From Nissolia schottii (Eukaryota; Streptophyta; Magnoliopsida; Fabales; Fabaceae), in assembly GCA_003254905.1 (NCBI GenBank), contig QANU01040394.1, forward strand, positions 107,490-171,489: DNA of 64,000 nt, given 5' to 3'. Shown here piece after piece: positions 25,255-36,407 of this stretch (position 1 is its first letter; each line of letters begins with the position of its first letter). Both the position numbers and the translations under genes were made by a program. The notes below the pieces were generated by a model. It was not told the DNA's origin and did not search any database. It worked only from the letters and a program-made list of their open reading frames with translations.

Positions 25255-25660
25255 ACACGCACACACACACACACACACACAAACACACAATCACACAATC
25301 CCCTCACAACCCTAAACCCACAACCAGCCACCCACAGCACCACACACAAACACATTCAAACAACCCTAAATCCACAATCAGCCACCCACAAAACTACACA
25401 CAAACACATTCACACAACCCTAAACCCACACTCACACAAACCTCACAACACACCCACACACACAAACACACAATCACACAATCCTCCATCGCAACCCAAA
25501 ACCCACAATCAGCCACCCACAGAACCACACACAAACACACAAACCCATAATCCCCCATCATCTACGGAGACAATGACACATACATACACAAACACAAAAC
25601 CTCATAACACACCCACACAATCCCAAATCACAACACACACACATATCATCAGCCACGGAG
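25255..25660. repeat. CA-rich microsatellite and minisatellite
   Basis: A (CA)n run near 25258-25285 is followed by tandem copies, 50-70 bases long, built from AACCCTAAACCCACAATCAGCC and CACACACAAACACATTCA. The complementary strand is GT-rich. It lies in the middle of the inner CACTA element. Confidence 0.7.
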
Positions 25661-26263
25661 ACACACACACACGTTAAACAGAGAAAGCACAGATAGTATA
25701 GGAGAAGCTGGTCGACCTGTAATGGTGGAGTAGAGGCGGTGACGCGGAAAGAACCCGTTGGCGCGGGTGTGTTGGCCTAGAGAGGAGAGGATAGGTGGAG
25801 AAAAAGGAGAGAAAGAAGAAGTATGAGAATCAAATGAGGAGAATAGAAAGGAAAGTTGCTTAAGAAATCTGCCCCGACCTTTACCGTCGGACATGACCGA
25901 CAGTAAGTGGAAATAACCGCCGGTAAAAAATTCAATTCAAAACAGAGCGTTTAATTAAAACATTTACCGTCGATCCGATGTACACGCCGACTGTAACCAA
26001 ATAATTTTGGCATCAATCCACGAACCACATTATTTAATTACCGTCGGTTTGGTTATGTTACGACGGTAATGAGCAATCACATTACCCTGCACCAATTTCG
26101 AAGTCGTTACCGTCGGGTTTGTTGACCGACGGTAACCCCTCAGTATTTACCGTCTGTCTTAACCGACGGTAACTTTGGGTTTAAAGTTTAGGGTTTAGGG
26201 TTGTACCGTCGGACTAATCCGACGGTAATGTACAATTAATTTTTGCGGCCATGGCGACACTTT

Positions 26264-26388
26264 AATTGAGCGATTGATAAAGGCCAAGACTAACATGGTT
26301 GTAATCAAGTTGGGGAAATAATAATATGATGATCCCCAACCTAATTACCACCACCTTGGCCCTGGCCTTTATCACTCTCCCAATTAAC
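26264..26388. repeat. Long hairpin 1 in the inner CACTA element
   Basis: GATAAAGGCCAAGACTAACA...GTTGGGG (about 26275-26315) pairs with CCCCAACCTAATTACC...GGCCTTTATC (about 26335-26375). About three quarters of some 40 positions pair, around a roughly 20-base loop. No TSD or coding content is visible. Confidence 0.6.
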
Positions 26389-26451
26389 GTGGCGCCAGTA
26401 AGCTCAGCAAAAATTAATTAATAATTAAATAATCAGGCAGTTAATGAATGA

Positions 26452-26527
26452 CAAAGTCCAAGACGGTGGTAGTCATCACTATTCCCCTAACGAGACAGCT
26501 GATAATTACTACCGTCTTGGACTTCGC
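26452..26527. repeat. Long hairpin 2 in the inner CACTA element
   Basis: AAGTCCAAGACGGTGGTAGT plus CATCA pairs with TGATAATTACTACCGTCTTG plus GACTT, with only three mismatches over 25 positions and a loop of about 21 bases. The dimensions resemble a small-RNA foldback. The arm shares the word GGTGGTA with hairpin 1. Confidence 0.65.
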
Positions 26528-27434
26528 ATCCGTTCGATGACTCAATTTACGCAACGGCGCGCAGACTGATAACCAAATTAAACTAATATCACATCCCCGA
26601 CGACAAAAGCATCGTACAACGGATAAGAAAGAGGAGAATGGATGAGAGAAGAGAAGAGAAGAGAATTATGGTGCAGGCTTAGGAGGATGGGGGGAGGGGA
26701 TTTTATACTATTCGACCAAGGTGTTACCGTCGGATATATCCGACGGAAAACGCTGTTCTCGGAAACGGCGCGATGATTAATGGGAATGTTGAACGTTTTG
26801 AAAACGATTGAGTAATATTTCCAAGACATTTACTGTCGGTATGTACCGACGGTATTATAAAAAATTTATGGCGGGTTGATGAAATTGTTGCGCGTTTTCC
26901 CAATGTATTACCGTCGGTAGAGATTTGGACCGACGGTAAAGGTTTTATTTACCATCGCGTATTCCAAACCGACGGTAACTTCATTGACCGTGGCCCGGCT
27001 CGCTTACCTGAACCGTTTACCGTCGATTTTTTCCCAATCCAGACGGTAATTCCGTCGGTTGTATTCCGACGGTAATTTCTAGACGGAAATAGTCATTATT
27101 CTTGTAGTGTTGGAAGTAGTCGACGGTAATTATATAAAAATATATTCAAATTATCGTCAGAATTAACTGATGAAAGATAGAATAAAATATTAATATTATT
27201 ACCGTCAGTTAAAGTCAATAGTAAACGGTTCAGTTCCTCGACCGCCATTATCTTCCGTCGTCACCGACGCTAATTATCGTCGGCTATATAATCTGACGGT
27301 AATAAGTTTCCATCGAGACTATTACCGTTGGTGTGCTTGCCAACGGTAAGTCCGACGAAAACTAAAAAATTCGACGATAATTGAGGAAAAAATTGATGAT
27401 AATTCTGACGGTAATGAGCTATTTTCTTGTAGTG

Positions 27435-27909
27435 CAACCTATGTGGGAGTGTGTGAGGAATTCACAAATTATTCATGCTTTTAATACATTTTGTTATGCC
27501 AAGAGATTAGGTAGTCACTCTAGGTAAAGATAATCGTTCGACCTTGAGAGAGGCTTGTGATTAAGTTAGGAACCCCGATCATTAGTTACCTATATTAATA
27601 ATTGAATAACAATATTTTAGGATAATTATGTGTGTTTGTCTATGAAAACACCTGAGTCTAGAGTAGGTGAAGTCAATTGCCCTAGTATCCATCTTCATAG
27701 CCTTTCCCACCTTCTATTTACTTGTTATTTTTCCTTATTATTTATATATTTTGTTTTATTATTTTTAAAATCAATTTTCCAAAACTCTTCCAATTAATTT
27801 AATCAAGTTATTTATTAATTAAAATCTAGTGTAATATTATCCTCATGAGTTTGACAACCTGAGTTTTAATACCCATTCTTATTACTTGTATGAACTAGTG
27901 TCCTTCTAG
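27435..27909. repeat. Continuation of unclassified DNA right of the CACTA nest
   Basis: This is the right-hand half of the sequence split by the outer CACTA insertion. No gene was recognised. It ends at the copia LTR. Confidence 0.3.
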
Positions 27910-28335
27910 TGTTACAAAATTAGCATCAAAAGCTATGTGAGAAGCTAGGCTTAGTTAGAGCATAACTAACTTTCCATATTTTCTAACCAACTCAACTTCA
28001 CAACTAACTACTTGCCAATCATGTGTCAAGCACGTGACTGAGGAAATATAATATCTTACACCACCACCTTAAGCTGGCTCAAAGATGTAGATGAGAGGTA
28101 GCTTGGAACATAACTGAGTGAATGGAGTAGTGTCTAAAGGTTTAGTGAAGAGGCCTGCTCTTTGTTTTATTGTTGAAACAACAAGTGTATTAATCCAGTG
28201 TTGATATTATCCCTGATGAAATGACAGTCCAATTCTATATGCTTTGTTCGTTTTATGGAAGGTTGGATTTAAAGCTAGTTGTATCGCCAATTGGTTGTCA
28301 CAGTTTCAGAGGTTCATGACTTAAGTGACGCTTCC
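27910..28335 (-). mobile_element. Copia retrotransposon 3' end: RNase H remnant, PPT and LTR
   Basis: On the - strand the order is RNase H coding (about 28335-28090), a purine tract AAGGTGGTGG, then a 153-base LTR (28062-27910) beginning TGTAAGA and ending TTGTAACA. Recognisable residues are CDNQLAIQLALNPTFH, then in shifted frames the region around ELDCHF, and FTKPLDT. These belong to the C-terminal RNase H of Ty1/copia polyproteins. Frameshifts and stops make it dead. The rest of the element is absent or too decayed beyond about 28480. Confidence 0.75.
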
Positions 28336-28479
28336 ACGAGAAATTTGACTCATAAACTTAGTAGTCATATGCTCCCATGAGTCCCATATATCAGCTGAGC
28401 TATACTTAATCTTGGCATGCTAATCAAACACCTTCGGTGTCAATAGCTAAAAGTTCTTGGGCTTGAGTTCCGTACATAC

Positions 28480-31075
28480 TTAAACAAACAAATTAACCTT
28501 CATAACAAATTCAACATACACATCTATAATAATCTAGAATGTACCCATTCATTCCTATATATTTTTCCTTCTTTTTATTATCGAGTGTATAATATATTCC
28601 TCCGTCTATTCTTTTCAGTTTTTTCCTTCATATTAATGTATCAATAAAATGTGATAATTTCAATTCAAAGAGTTTCATAAATATTTAGCGTCATTACCTA
28701 CACACAGAAGCATCTTCAGATTTGACCATGTTATATAAAAAACTAATTGTTTCATCCATTTTGTGCGCATTCCCAAATAATACTTGTCCAACACATGGTA
28801 TCTAGTTGTAATAACTCTTTTTAATTTATATCCCCCCTTTTTAAACAGAAAATGTGAGCGATCAAACAAACATATTTCGTAACATACATATCGAGCCATA
28901 TTATGGCAAACTTATAGAAGTTTGAATCACGAGTTTAAAATATGTTTCAAGTCAAGAGTGTACCAGACATATGTTTGCAAACCTTTCCTAGGCATAGGAC
29001 TTCTTGGTCGATTTATGGGCCAACCTTCTCGTCTATTTTCAGTTTTAGTAGCGATGACTTCCATTTGACCAAGTTTCTAATACAATAAATAATCCATTCT
29101 ACTTTGGTGCCCACGAAGTCATGCCTTGCTTTCTCGTGACATCGTCAGCCATCTTCATCATCATTTCCCTTCGACAAATATCTTCGACCCTACTCAACCA
29201 TACCTCCTTGTCATAAGACAACGTCAATATTCTTCTGAATATCATTTAACCTTTTCAACAACTTTATTTTTCAATTTTCTTTTTTGAATGGCTTCTTGAC
29301 TTTCTTTGGCATCATCTTGACTTATCTTCAATATTATTTGTAACACGGTTCCTAATATATGATGTAGTGACTTTGTTTTCTGCTTTCTTCAGCATCTTTA
29401 TGTCCCTCTATTTTTTTTTTAGTACTTCATCTTTCTTCCTATTTCCAAATTCAACAACGTATAGTGCTCATCAAGGTGAGCCTTTTGCGTCATGAGGGGT
29501 CCCTACCACTTTGGTGCCCATTTTCATTACTTTTATCATTACAATGTCCGCTCTCTTCATTGTCATTTTCCCTTTTTTTTTTTTTAAATTTTTGTGAACA
29601 TTCCCAATTTCATTACTGATCTTAGGCCACTGTTAGTCTTCATTGATGTTGCTTCATCCCATTTTCTTCTTAGCTATTGTGACTCCCTTTCTTAGTTTTC
29701 CCTCTGATCATCCTTTCAATTCTTAGAACGAGCTTCACTTCTTTGTAATCATGAGCGTCCAAAATCTCTCTCTCAAAATGTTAGGCATGCACACGTCCCT
29801 TTTCATCAATTGCTATTCTTTATCTTCCCTCCCCCTTTCCTTCCTTTTTTTTTTTAGATTTTTATCAAGTTTAGATATATCTTCTTTTCTTCTTGTTCAG
29901 AGTAGGCAATGCAGCTCGCCAAGACACTGGGCCACGGGAGAGGTTCATCTTGTGAACTCTCTTCTTGTCAGGTCTTATTTCCTTTCAAACTAAGGGCATC
30001 TGAAGGACGCTTTGAGTGAACAATCAGGTCGTCCAGTGTAAAACTTTACAAATGGTCTTTGGTCACCACTTCACCTATCTTAAACATATCATCATTCATT
30101 CCTATCATATCCAGAAAATTGAATAAAACGTGTGTTTTGAAAAGAAATTCAAATTAGGCATTAACATCTCAGTGAATAAGCTATGATGCACACGTAATCT
30201 TCAAAACAAGACTTGACATACAATTTTCAAACAAACTAGCACGGATTCATTCATTTTCATGCATATATTTTTTCTTTTACTATTAGTTATAATATACTTA
30301 ATTTTCATCTCAACGTGTTTTTTCCAGCAAAGCAAAGACAAGCTCTGGTTGCAAGCAAAATAAAGATATCACAGTAATTGTGAACCTATCTAATGTTTAC
30401 TACTTTAAATATAGATAATTAGTATATGCGCGAATTAAAATAATTTTATTCACTAAACTAGAGTAAACAACAACCATTTTTGAATAAAAATTAAAAGTAT
30501 AAAAAGATTTATACGTAGTAATATAAAAATATTAATTATTAAAATATATTAGTAAATAATTGAGAAAAATGAGTATTTTTATAAATTAAATTTTGAAATA
30601 CTAAAAATTAGTGAATATTTATAATAATAATAATAATAATAAAAAAGAGAGGATATTCAAATAGTTTTTGGTATCCAATTTTCGTTTCAATTTCACCCTT
30701 ACGAACACAAAACGTCAACCATGGATTAAAAGTTATAATACCTTAAGTCACTGCAACCATTGATTAAACGAAAGAATAAATCCACCTGTGGTTCTTCACA
30801 GAGAAAAATTAACATAGAAACTGAATCATAGGAGCACCTATAGTCTGAATAAGTAACGGTCAATATGGGCGAGTGAAATTCCAATTAGCCCAACCCCCTC
30901 TCAGCTGCCATTCGCCGGACCTCCACCACCCCCCACAGGGAAGAGGAAGAGTGAGATAATAAAATACAGAGCCATAGAACTTTGTTTCTGCTTCAGATTT
31001 GTGTTTATATGCTTGCTTCTCTTATTTGAATTTGTAATGTCAAATTTGTGATTGTCATGATGCTACACTACTTGG
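28480..31075. other. Gene-free intergenic DNA
   Basis: The stretch is CT-rich between 29100 and 29950 on the + strand with no open frame of family character. It contains a short (ATA)n run near 30620 and poly-T tracts. It could be an ancient retroelement but nothing specific was recognised. A GC-richer patch at 30880-30950 (CCGGACCTCCACCACC) resembles gene-leader sequence without a following gene. Confidence 0.35.
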
Positions 31076-31150
31076 TGCTGATATGTGAATATAATGTACA
31101 CCAAGAAATGTTTTATTTTCTAGTACACTGATATAAAACATAAAAGTACA
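31076..31150 (-). repeat. Remnant of the MGNS-gene 3' flank
   Basis: Words such as AAAAGTACAAGCACCAGC and ATAATGTACACC recur at about 43090-43145, 54688-54722 (beside the MGNS gene there) and 63150-63182. This marks a duplicated unit whose MGNS gene has been lost. Confidence 0.45.
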
Positions 31151-32384
31151 AGCACCAGCGGATTTCAAACACATGCGCCTGTATAAACTAGTGCATTTGC
31201 TAGTGTGATAAAATTCGTATCATTTGCTTTATGTATATAAGGTATTGGACTAATTGTAATTAATTATGATTCATATATATTTTTTAATTTTAGTATTAAT
31301 ATAATTAAAAACTAATTTAATTAATAAAAAAATAAAATAAAAACGTTAGTCAATTAGTAGTTATTAGAATGTAGTGGGTTGAATGGACAAAATACATTTA
31401 GGGTGAGAACAGATCAGGTCAAGTCAGGCATACGTTATAATCTGTTAGTTTAGGCTTGTCCTGTGACATGTAATAAGCTTTTCTTTCTGCTAGAGGCAGG
31501 CCTGATTGCAAGCTTGACCTAACTTGGAGCCAGTTTATCAAGCTTGTAATTAAAAAAAAAAAAAATAATTGACTCACAAATTAAACAAATCATTATAAAA
31601 GAAAAGATTAAACGGACCAAAAATAGCTTCATTAGATCCTTTTTTATCATAATAATGTTTCAATGATTCCAACTATGAAATTGCAAAAGAAATATAGAAA
31701 AGGAAAGCAAGAAAATTATGCAGAAAAAAAAAGTCAAATGCCAAACAGCAAACAACAAAAATTTCAAAAATCAAAACAAAAACTAAGTTTTTTCTTGGGC
31801 TTTGGTTTGGTAAAAATTTTTCCATGTTATTATTTATAATTTTTTCCACTTCTGTTGTTAGGGTTGGTTATGCAATTTGGATATTTTTAGAGTTGTGTTA
31901 TTTGTACTCATTTTAGAGTGAGACATTGTCCGTACCTCAAAGAAATTTCATTTAATAGTATATGAGTATATATCGACACGGCGTCTTTCATACTAAAATG
32001 AATAAAAGAACATTTTCTATTATTTATTGTTCTAGGGTTTCGGTGTTCTCTTAATTTCTATAATTCTGCGTGCCTATGTTAACAAAATGGAGGATGGAAG
32101 AATAAAATTGTGTTGTTTTGACTAATTCGGGATGGGATAATATTCCAGAGAAACAGAGAAAAAGAGAGATTTTTATTTAAAAAATTAAAAAAACATAAAA
32201 ATATATTGAGATTACGGGAGAAAGAAATTATCTTTCTCGTGTTTGCCTCCGGTAGCAATGTAGTATTGTACATTTTCAGCTCATGTCTTAGATAATTTAG
32301 TGGTTTAACTCAACTCCAAAAGTTAATTTAAGGGAAGGATGTCTCACATTTATAAATCTTAATTAAGCCTTATCTTTAAATTAA

Positions 32385-32965
32385 ATAATGTGAGATTCTA
32401 ATATCATGTGCCATACTAAAAACTTCATTCATTATTCATTTATAATATTCATGTCATGTCATTGCATGTTTTCATGAATAGATGAATTTTCAACATCACT
32501 ACCAGAACTAATGGGGTTGGAGTCACCTGCTATGGTTGGGTATAATAAAAATATATTTGTAGAATTTCAAAAGGGTGCAATGCTGTTCAAGGGCAAGAAT
32601 CCATGACAATGTATTATCAGCCCTTCAATTTGAGATACGGAATACAAAATAAATTATTGCCCCCTTTGAAAAAGGTTTATAAATTACGATCAATGAGTTT
32701 TTCAATAACTTGCAAGTTGTAATACTAATAATTAATCTTACCACTTTATTCGTTATAACTCAGAATCGAAGAATATGTTGATTTGGTAATTAACCAAAAT
32801 ACAAAACAGACATCTCATAGTTACTATAGATAATTAGAACATTCACTATACTAATTAATCAAAGAATATTGTTCACTATACCAATTAATTAATTACCAAA
32901 CACCAAACAGACGTCTCCTGAATTGATTTTTGATGAGAAAATATATACAAAGAATTTATTAAAAT
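32385..32965 (-). repeat. Remnant of the MGNS-gene 5' flank
   Basis: This segment matches 55960-56640, which lies upstream of the MGNS gene at 54823-55719. Shared words include ATAGATGAATTTTCAACAT, GGTATAATAAAA and ACAAAATAAATTATTGC. It confirms a former duplication unit here between the 3'-flank remnant at 31.1 kb and the Aux/IAA remnant at 33.8 kb. Confidence 0.6.
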
Positions 32966-33179
32966 TTATTCGGCCTGATCAAAACCGGTATTCTTTTAGC
33001 AGCGCGGTTAGGGGTGCACCCCAAGACGAGTCACCCTACTACGTATGTATGACATACACAGTGGTACTAAGTGTATAAACTTTTTATATGCGTATACACA
33101 AACTTTTTTTAAAACCAAATCAAATTAGATTGACAACACATTAAATAGCGAAAAGTAACTGTCACATACTTTCTCTTGT

Positions 33180-33660
33180 GTTCCCCATTTACACTTTGAG
33201 TATGTGAACTCACTTTCTACCATGTACAAACTTTTTAATAAACAAAAATGAAGAATAAGACGAAAATGAAACGAAAACAAAGAAGAAAAATTCGGTACCC
33301 ACGTGAACAAGTTTGTCAACGAACATGCACAAACTTATCTACGCACATGCACAAAATTTTGAACAACCAAAAATAAAAAAAATGATGGGAACAAAAACGA
33401 AGACAAAGAAGAAAAGTTTGGTACTCACATATATACACAAACTTTTCTACATACATGCACAAACTTTTGAACAACCAGAAATAAATAATATGACGGAAAC
33501 GAAAATAAAAACGAAAACGAAGATGAAGAATAAAATTTTAGTACTCACGTGCACAAACTTTTGAATAAGCATACACAAACTTTCTTACTCACATGTATAA
33601 ACTTTTGAAAAATAAAAAATAACGAATATGATAGAAACAAAAATAAAAACTCTGTGATTC
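33180..33660. repeat. Tandem repeat, about 125-bp unit
   Basis: Three to four units begin near GTACTCACGTGCACAAAC, contain ACATGCACAAACTTTTGAACA, and end in an A/G-rich segment with AAAACGAAGA words. The open frame across 33313-33564 reflects repeat composition rather than a protein family. Confidence 0.65.
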
Positions 33661-33784
33661 ATAATGTATTGTGAAGAAAAAATGAAGAAGAAAAAATAAA
33701 GTAAGATTGGAGACGAGGAAAAAAAATAACGAATAAGAAAAAAAAAAGTGCATCTTATAACATTTTTCTTCTTTTAGAATATCA

Positions 33785-34330
33785 TGTGATGATTGAATGA
33801 GGATCTAAGTCTTTGCATGTGAGATGCTCAAGCTAGTTGGTTCCATGAGCAGGTTAAATCTACATAAGTTCTATATGGATAGGTCTACTAATTCTTATTC
33901 TTTACCAATATATAAAACGTTCATTATGTTACAGATTATGCTGATGCTTTTATCATTGGCCAGTGTAGGTCTATATTTGGCTAGCTCTGATGGAATTTCT
34001 GGTCATTGATTGATGGATCTCCCTCATGGTGCAGAATATGTTCTCACCTATGACTACGAACACAAAGATGGTGATTAGATGCTAGTTGGATATTCCACGA
34101 GAGTAAGCACAAATTATGCGACACATATAGTGCTGTGCATTTTTTAATTTGATTTCTATGATATGCCTGTTTTGGTGTTTAGTAATTAATTAATTAGTAT
34201 AGTGAATCTAATTATTTATAGTAACTTATGGGGCTCTACCTCACCAAGTTAATGTAAGAGAGCTTTCTGATTTTCATTACATGGAAAAGAATATAATTCT
34301 ATACTTTGTTTTGATTTTTAGATAATTTTG
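33785..34330 (+). pseudogene. Aux/IAA remnant A (intron 2, exon 3, 3' flank)
   Basis: This is a diverged copy of 18720-19110 of the intact Aux/IAA gene, joined to copy of its 3' flank (20178 onward), so exons 4-5 are missing. The exon 3 equivalent starts at about 33968 after the conserved AGTGTAG acceptor. It keeps words for MDLPHGAEYVLTYD and DGD, but the Trp codon of DGDWM is TAG and frameshifts occur earlier in the exon. The donor GAGTAAGC still resembles the parent's. It cannot encode a protein and is a product of local duplication. Confidence 0.8.
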
Positions 34331-34530
34331 TTTTGTTTCACTCTTTAAGGTTTTTTTTTAAGTGAATCACATCTAATTGTATGGACGTAATACAAACCTT
34401 ATTTGTTCCTTCTATAATTTATTTTTTTCTAACTTCTTTTTTTATGGATTTCCTTTTGTCTTTGACTTAGTCATTCACATGTCAATTTTTACATTTCAAT
34501 ATTTCACTGAATAAAATTGTCTTAATCCAC

Positions 34531-34917
34531 TGCAAGGGAAGAAAAAAAACCACATGTTGAGTGGTGGTTGATTGCATTTAGCAGCAGTCAGAAATTGTTG
34601 CAAAAACGTTTACCAATGATTGGATTCTGTCGTTGCAAAACTATTTTGCCGCGACTTGGAGTGACAGATGGTAGAACCATCACTGTTCAACCAATTTGCG
34701 ACAGCTTTAAAGTTGTTGCAAAGACTTTACTTTTGGCAACATTTTATACGGCAATTTTGAAATCACTGCTAAGCTTCCATTTATCAGCAATTAATAAGCG
34801 CTACCCTAGACCCACTAAGGTAACATTTAAAATATCACATCCAGCCATAGGAAAATGAAGGGACTTCACTTCCAAAGAAAACCGAAACCCCTTGAGAATC
34901 CCATAGGAATATGTACT
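34531..34917. repeat. CACTA-end-like repeat, copy 1
   Basis: This begins CCACTGCAAGGGAAG and runs through ACATGTTGAGTGGTGGTTGA to CCACTAAGGTAACATTTAAA and GAAAACCGAAACCCC. Copies lie at 36408-36775 and 40071-40445, the last with the better preserved start CACTACAAGAAAAA typical of a CACTA terminus. The end of this copy forms the 3' end of the MGNS gene at 34866-35786. Confidence 0.65.
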
Positions 34918-35786
34918 AATTCTTGAAAGTTTTGGATTTCGACTTTACCATTATTATTGCCAGTAAAAGTGCTTCCATAATTGCCAAGAAGCCCTCCTGC
35001 ATTTTGCATGCGACCGCCACGAAGAGGTGGCGAAGAAACGTTGTTCACGTTGTTGTTGTCATCAGTGTCAGATTGGTAAGAGAAACGATGCCTCTGAATG
35101 ACAGAATTAGCACAATGAGGGCAATAAGTAGGCTTCCAAATCCCAGTTCGACGGACTTCATCAAACATGTAAAGCAAGGCATGAACTGGGTGCTGATGAG
35201 GGCCATCCACCACAAAATCGAAACGATCATCCGTCACTCTAATCCTTTTAACCGCCACGGAAAGGCCTACGTCTCTTCTATTCTTTGAATTAGCATAGTA
35301 ATGTGTCACGGTCCCCTTGTAAGGCTTGTCAACACTAGTCTTTTTATTCCACTCAGAAACCAAAAGACCCCTGCTTGCCCCACTTTCATAATGTTCCAAA
35401 AAGGTTTCCGTAATACCACCCGATGCATTACAAGTGAAATAAGTTGGCTTTTTGTCCAAATATGAAAATGATGAACCGAAAGCTTTGGAGGATGTTACCT
35501 GGAAGAGACCTGCTTCAGCTTTGCACACTCTAATACAATACAAATAAAAGGTTGTATCAGGACGGATTCTGATTTCGATGGACTCATGGTCGATGCTTTC
35601 TAGTAATAAATAGTGGCCACAACTTGACTCGCCCACCTTGTACGACATTCCCCATCTCTGGAACCCTCCACTATAATCCATTCTTTCATCAAACTGAATG
35701 GCAGCAGCGTCTCCAAGCTGAACTTTGCAAGAACGATCTCCATCTCCCATGCCAACACGAAGCCCCGTGGGAGCACTGTTTCCCAT
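34866..35786 (-). CDS. MGNS-family protein 1 (unrecognised family), mosaic, TE-derived C-terminus
   Basis: A single-exon frame of 306 residues starting MGNSAPTGLRVGMGDGDRSC. I do not recognise the family. Conserved blocks shared with the paralogs are GDAAAIQF near residue 25, GITET near 125, DKPYKGTVTHYY near 155, and the strongest, VDGPHQHPVHALLYMFDEVR near 195-214. A Cys pair (PTYCPHCA) and a polar C-terminal tail follow. There is no signal peptide or membrane helix. MGNS suggests N-myristoylation, but Pro at the fifth position after Met is unfavourable. The N-terminal half resembles copy 2, while residues from about 190 nearly match copy 4. The last 18 residues (from ELVHIP) come from the adjacent CACTA-end-like repeat, replacing the family ending NFY/NYY. 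Transcription runs toward an Aux/IAA remnant. It is probably expressed or recently active. Confidence 0.7.
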   Translation of the reverse strand: MGNSAPTGLRVGMGDGDRSCKVQLGDAAAIQFDERMDYSGGFQRWGMSYKVGESSCGHYLLLESIDHESIEIRIRPDTTFYLYCIRVCKAEAGLFQVTSSKAFGSSFSYLDKKPTYFTCNASGGITETFLEHYESGASRGLLVSEWNKKTSVDKPYKGTVTHYYANSKNRRDVGLSVAVKRIRVTDDRFDFVVDGPHQHPVHALLYMFDEVRRTGIWKPTYCPHCANSVIQRHRFSYQSDTDDNNNVNNVSSPPLRGGRMQNAGGLLGNYGSTFTGNNNGKVEIQNFQELVHIPMGFSRGFGFLWK

Positions 35787-35910
35787 TCTGTATGTATGAC
35801 TGAATATATATGATAGATATTGTTGAGACTAGAGAATAATTAACTATATGTGTGTGTCACTACTACTTGATGAAATAATTATATGGTTGGGTTGATACGG
35901 CGAAATCGGA

Positions 35911-35934
35911 GTTGCAACGGTTATATATAGCAGA
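35911..35934 (-). promoter_or_regulatory. Conserved TATA region of MGNS gene 1
   Basis: On the - strand, CTATATATAACCGTTGCAAC lies about 135 bases before the start codon. The same block stands upstream of copies 2 (about 39066-39082) and 3 (about 43733-43750), so it is the best promoter candidate. A CAGAG/CTCTG repeat follows it. AACGG on the opposite strand overlaps the TATA box and resembles a MYB-type site. Confidence 0.55.
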
Positions 35935-36407
35935 GCAGAGCAGAGCAGAGCAGGAGTGAAAGTGAAGTAGCGTTATTCTTCCGCAAAGCTTTATGTATAT
36001 AATATGGCAGCAGCATCTTATTCCTCCACCACCATTTTTGGTTTCTCTCCCCACCCAATTTCAATTTCTTTAATTATTTGGGAAGCGTTATTCTTCGGCA
36101 AGATTTATGCTGGCGGTGGCATCTAATTCCTCCAACCTTTTTTGCATTTTTTTTGTCCACACCAAATTTGTCTTTCTTTGATTAGAGCATTTGTTCTGCA
36201 TATCCTCCTGACCCTTTGAATGGTTCTTTGGTTTTTTTATAAGTGAATCGCATCTAGTTGTATGGATATAATACAAACTTTATTTGTTCCTTCTATAATT
36301 TGTTTTTTTCTAACTTCTTTTTTCTATGGATTTCTTTTTGTCTTTGACTTAGTCATTCACATATCAATTTTTACATTTCAATATTTCACTGAATAAAATT
36401 GTCTTAA

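Larger units (their letters stand above)
24021..27119. mobile_element. Inner CACTA element nested in the outer one
   Basis: It begins CACTACAAGAAATTACACTA and ends TAGTCATTATTCTTGTAGTG. The flanking 3-base duplication is TTG (24018-24020 and 27120-27122). More than twenty subterminal copies of TTACCGTCGG or CCGACGGTAA, often as back-to-back palindromes, occupy 24045-24350 and 25880-27090. The interior holds an acidic repeat-coding frame, CA-rich minisatellites and two long hairpins. No transposase was found. It is a 3.1 kb non-autonomous element that landed in a relative. Confidence 0.9.
22462..27434. mobile_element. Outer CACTA (En/Spm-type) element, with nested insertions
   Basis: It starts CACTACTAGAAAATAGC and ends GCTATTTTCTTGTAGTG, the inverted CACTA ends of the CMC superfamily. 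It is flanked by the expected 3-base duplication CAA (22459-22461 and 27435-27437). Both arms are filled with subterminal copies of a short motif around TTACCGTCGG or its complement, which in this superfamily serve as transposase-binding sites. A hAT MITE (22687-23006) and a second CACTA element (24021-27119) are inserted within it. Its own sequence is about 1.55 kb, with no transposase seen, so it is non-autonomous. Confidence 0.9.

Noticed and set aside
25880-27090. CRISPR-like array of TTACCGTCGG repeats
   Set aside because: The 10-base motifs occur in both orientations at irregular spacing within CACTA ends, as expected for transposase-binding subterminal repeats in a plant.
33313-33564. 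83-codon Lys/Thr-rich protein
   Set aside because: The frame follows a roughly 125-base tandem repeat with no family resemblance.
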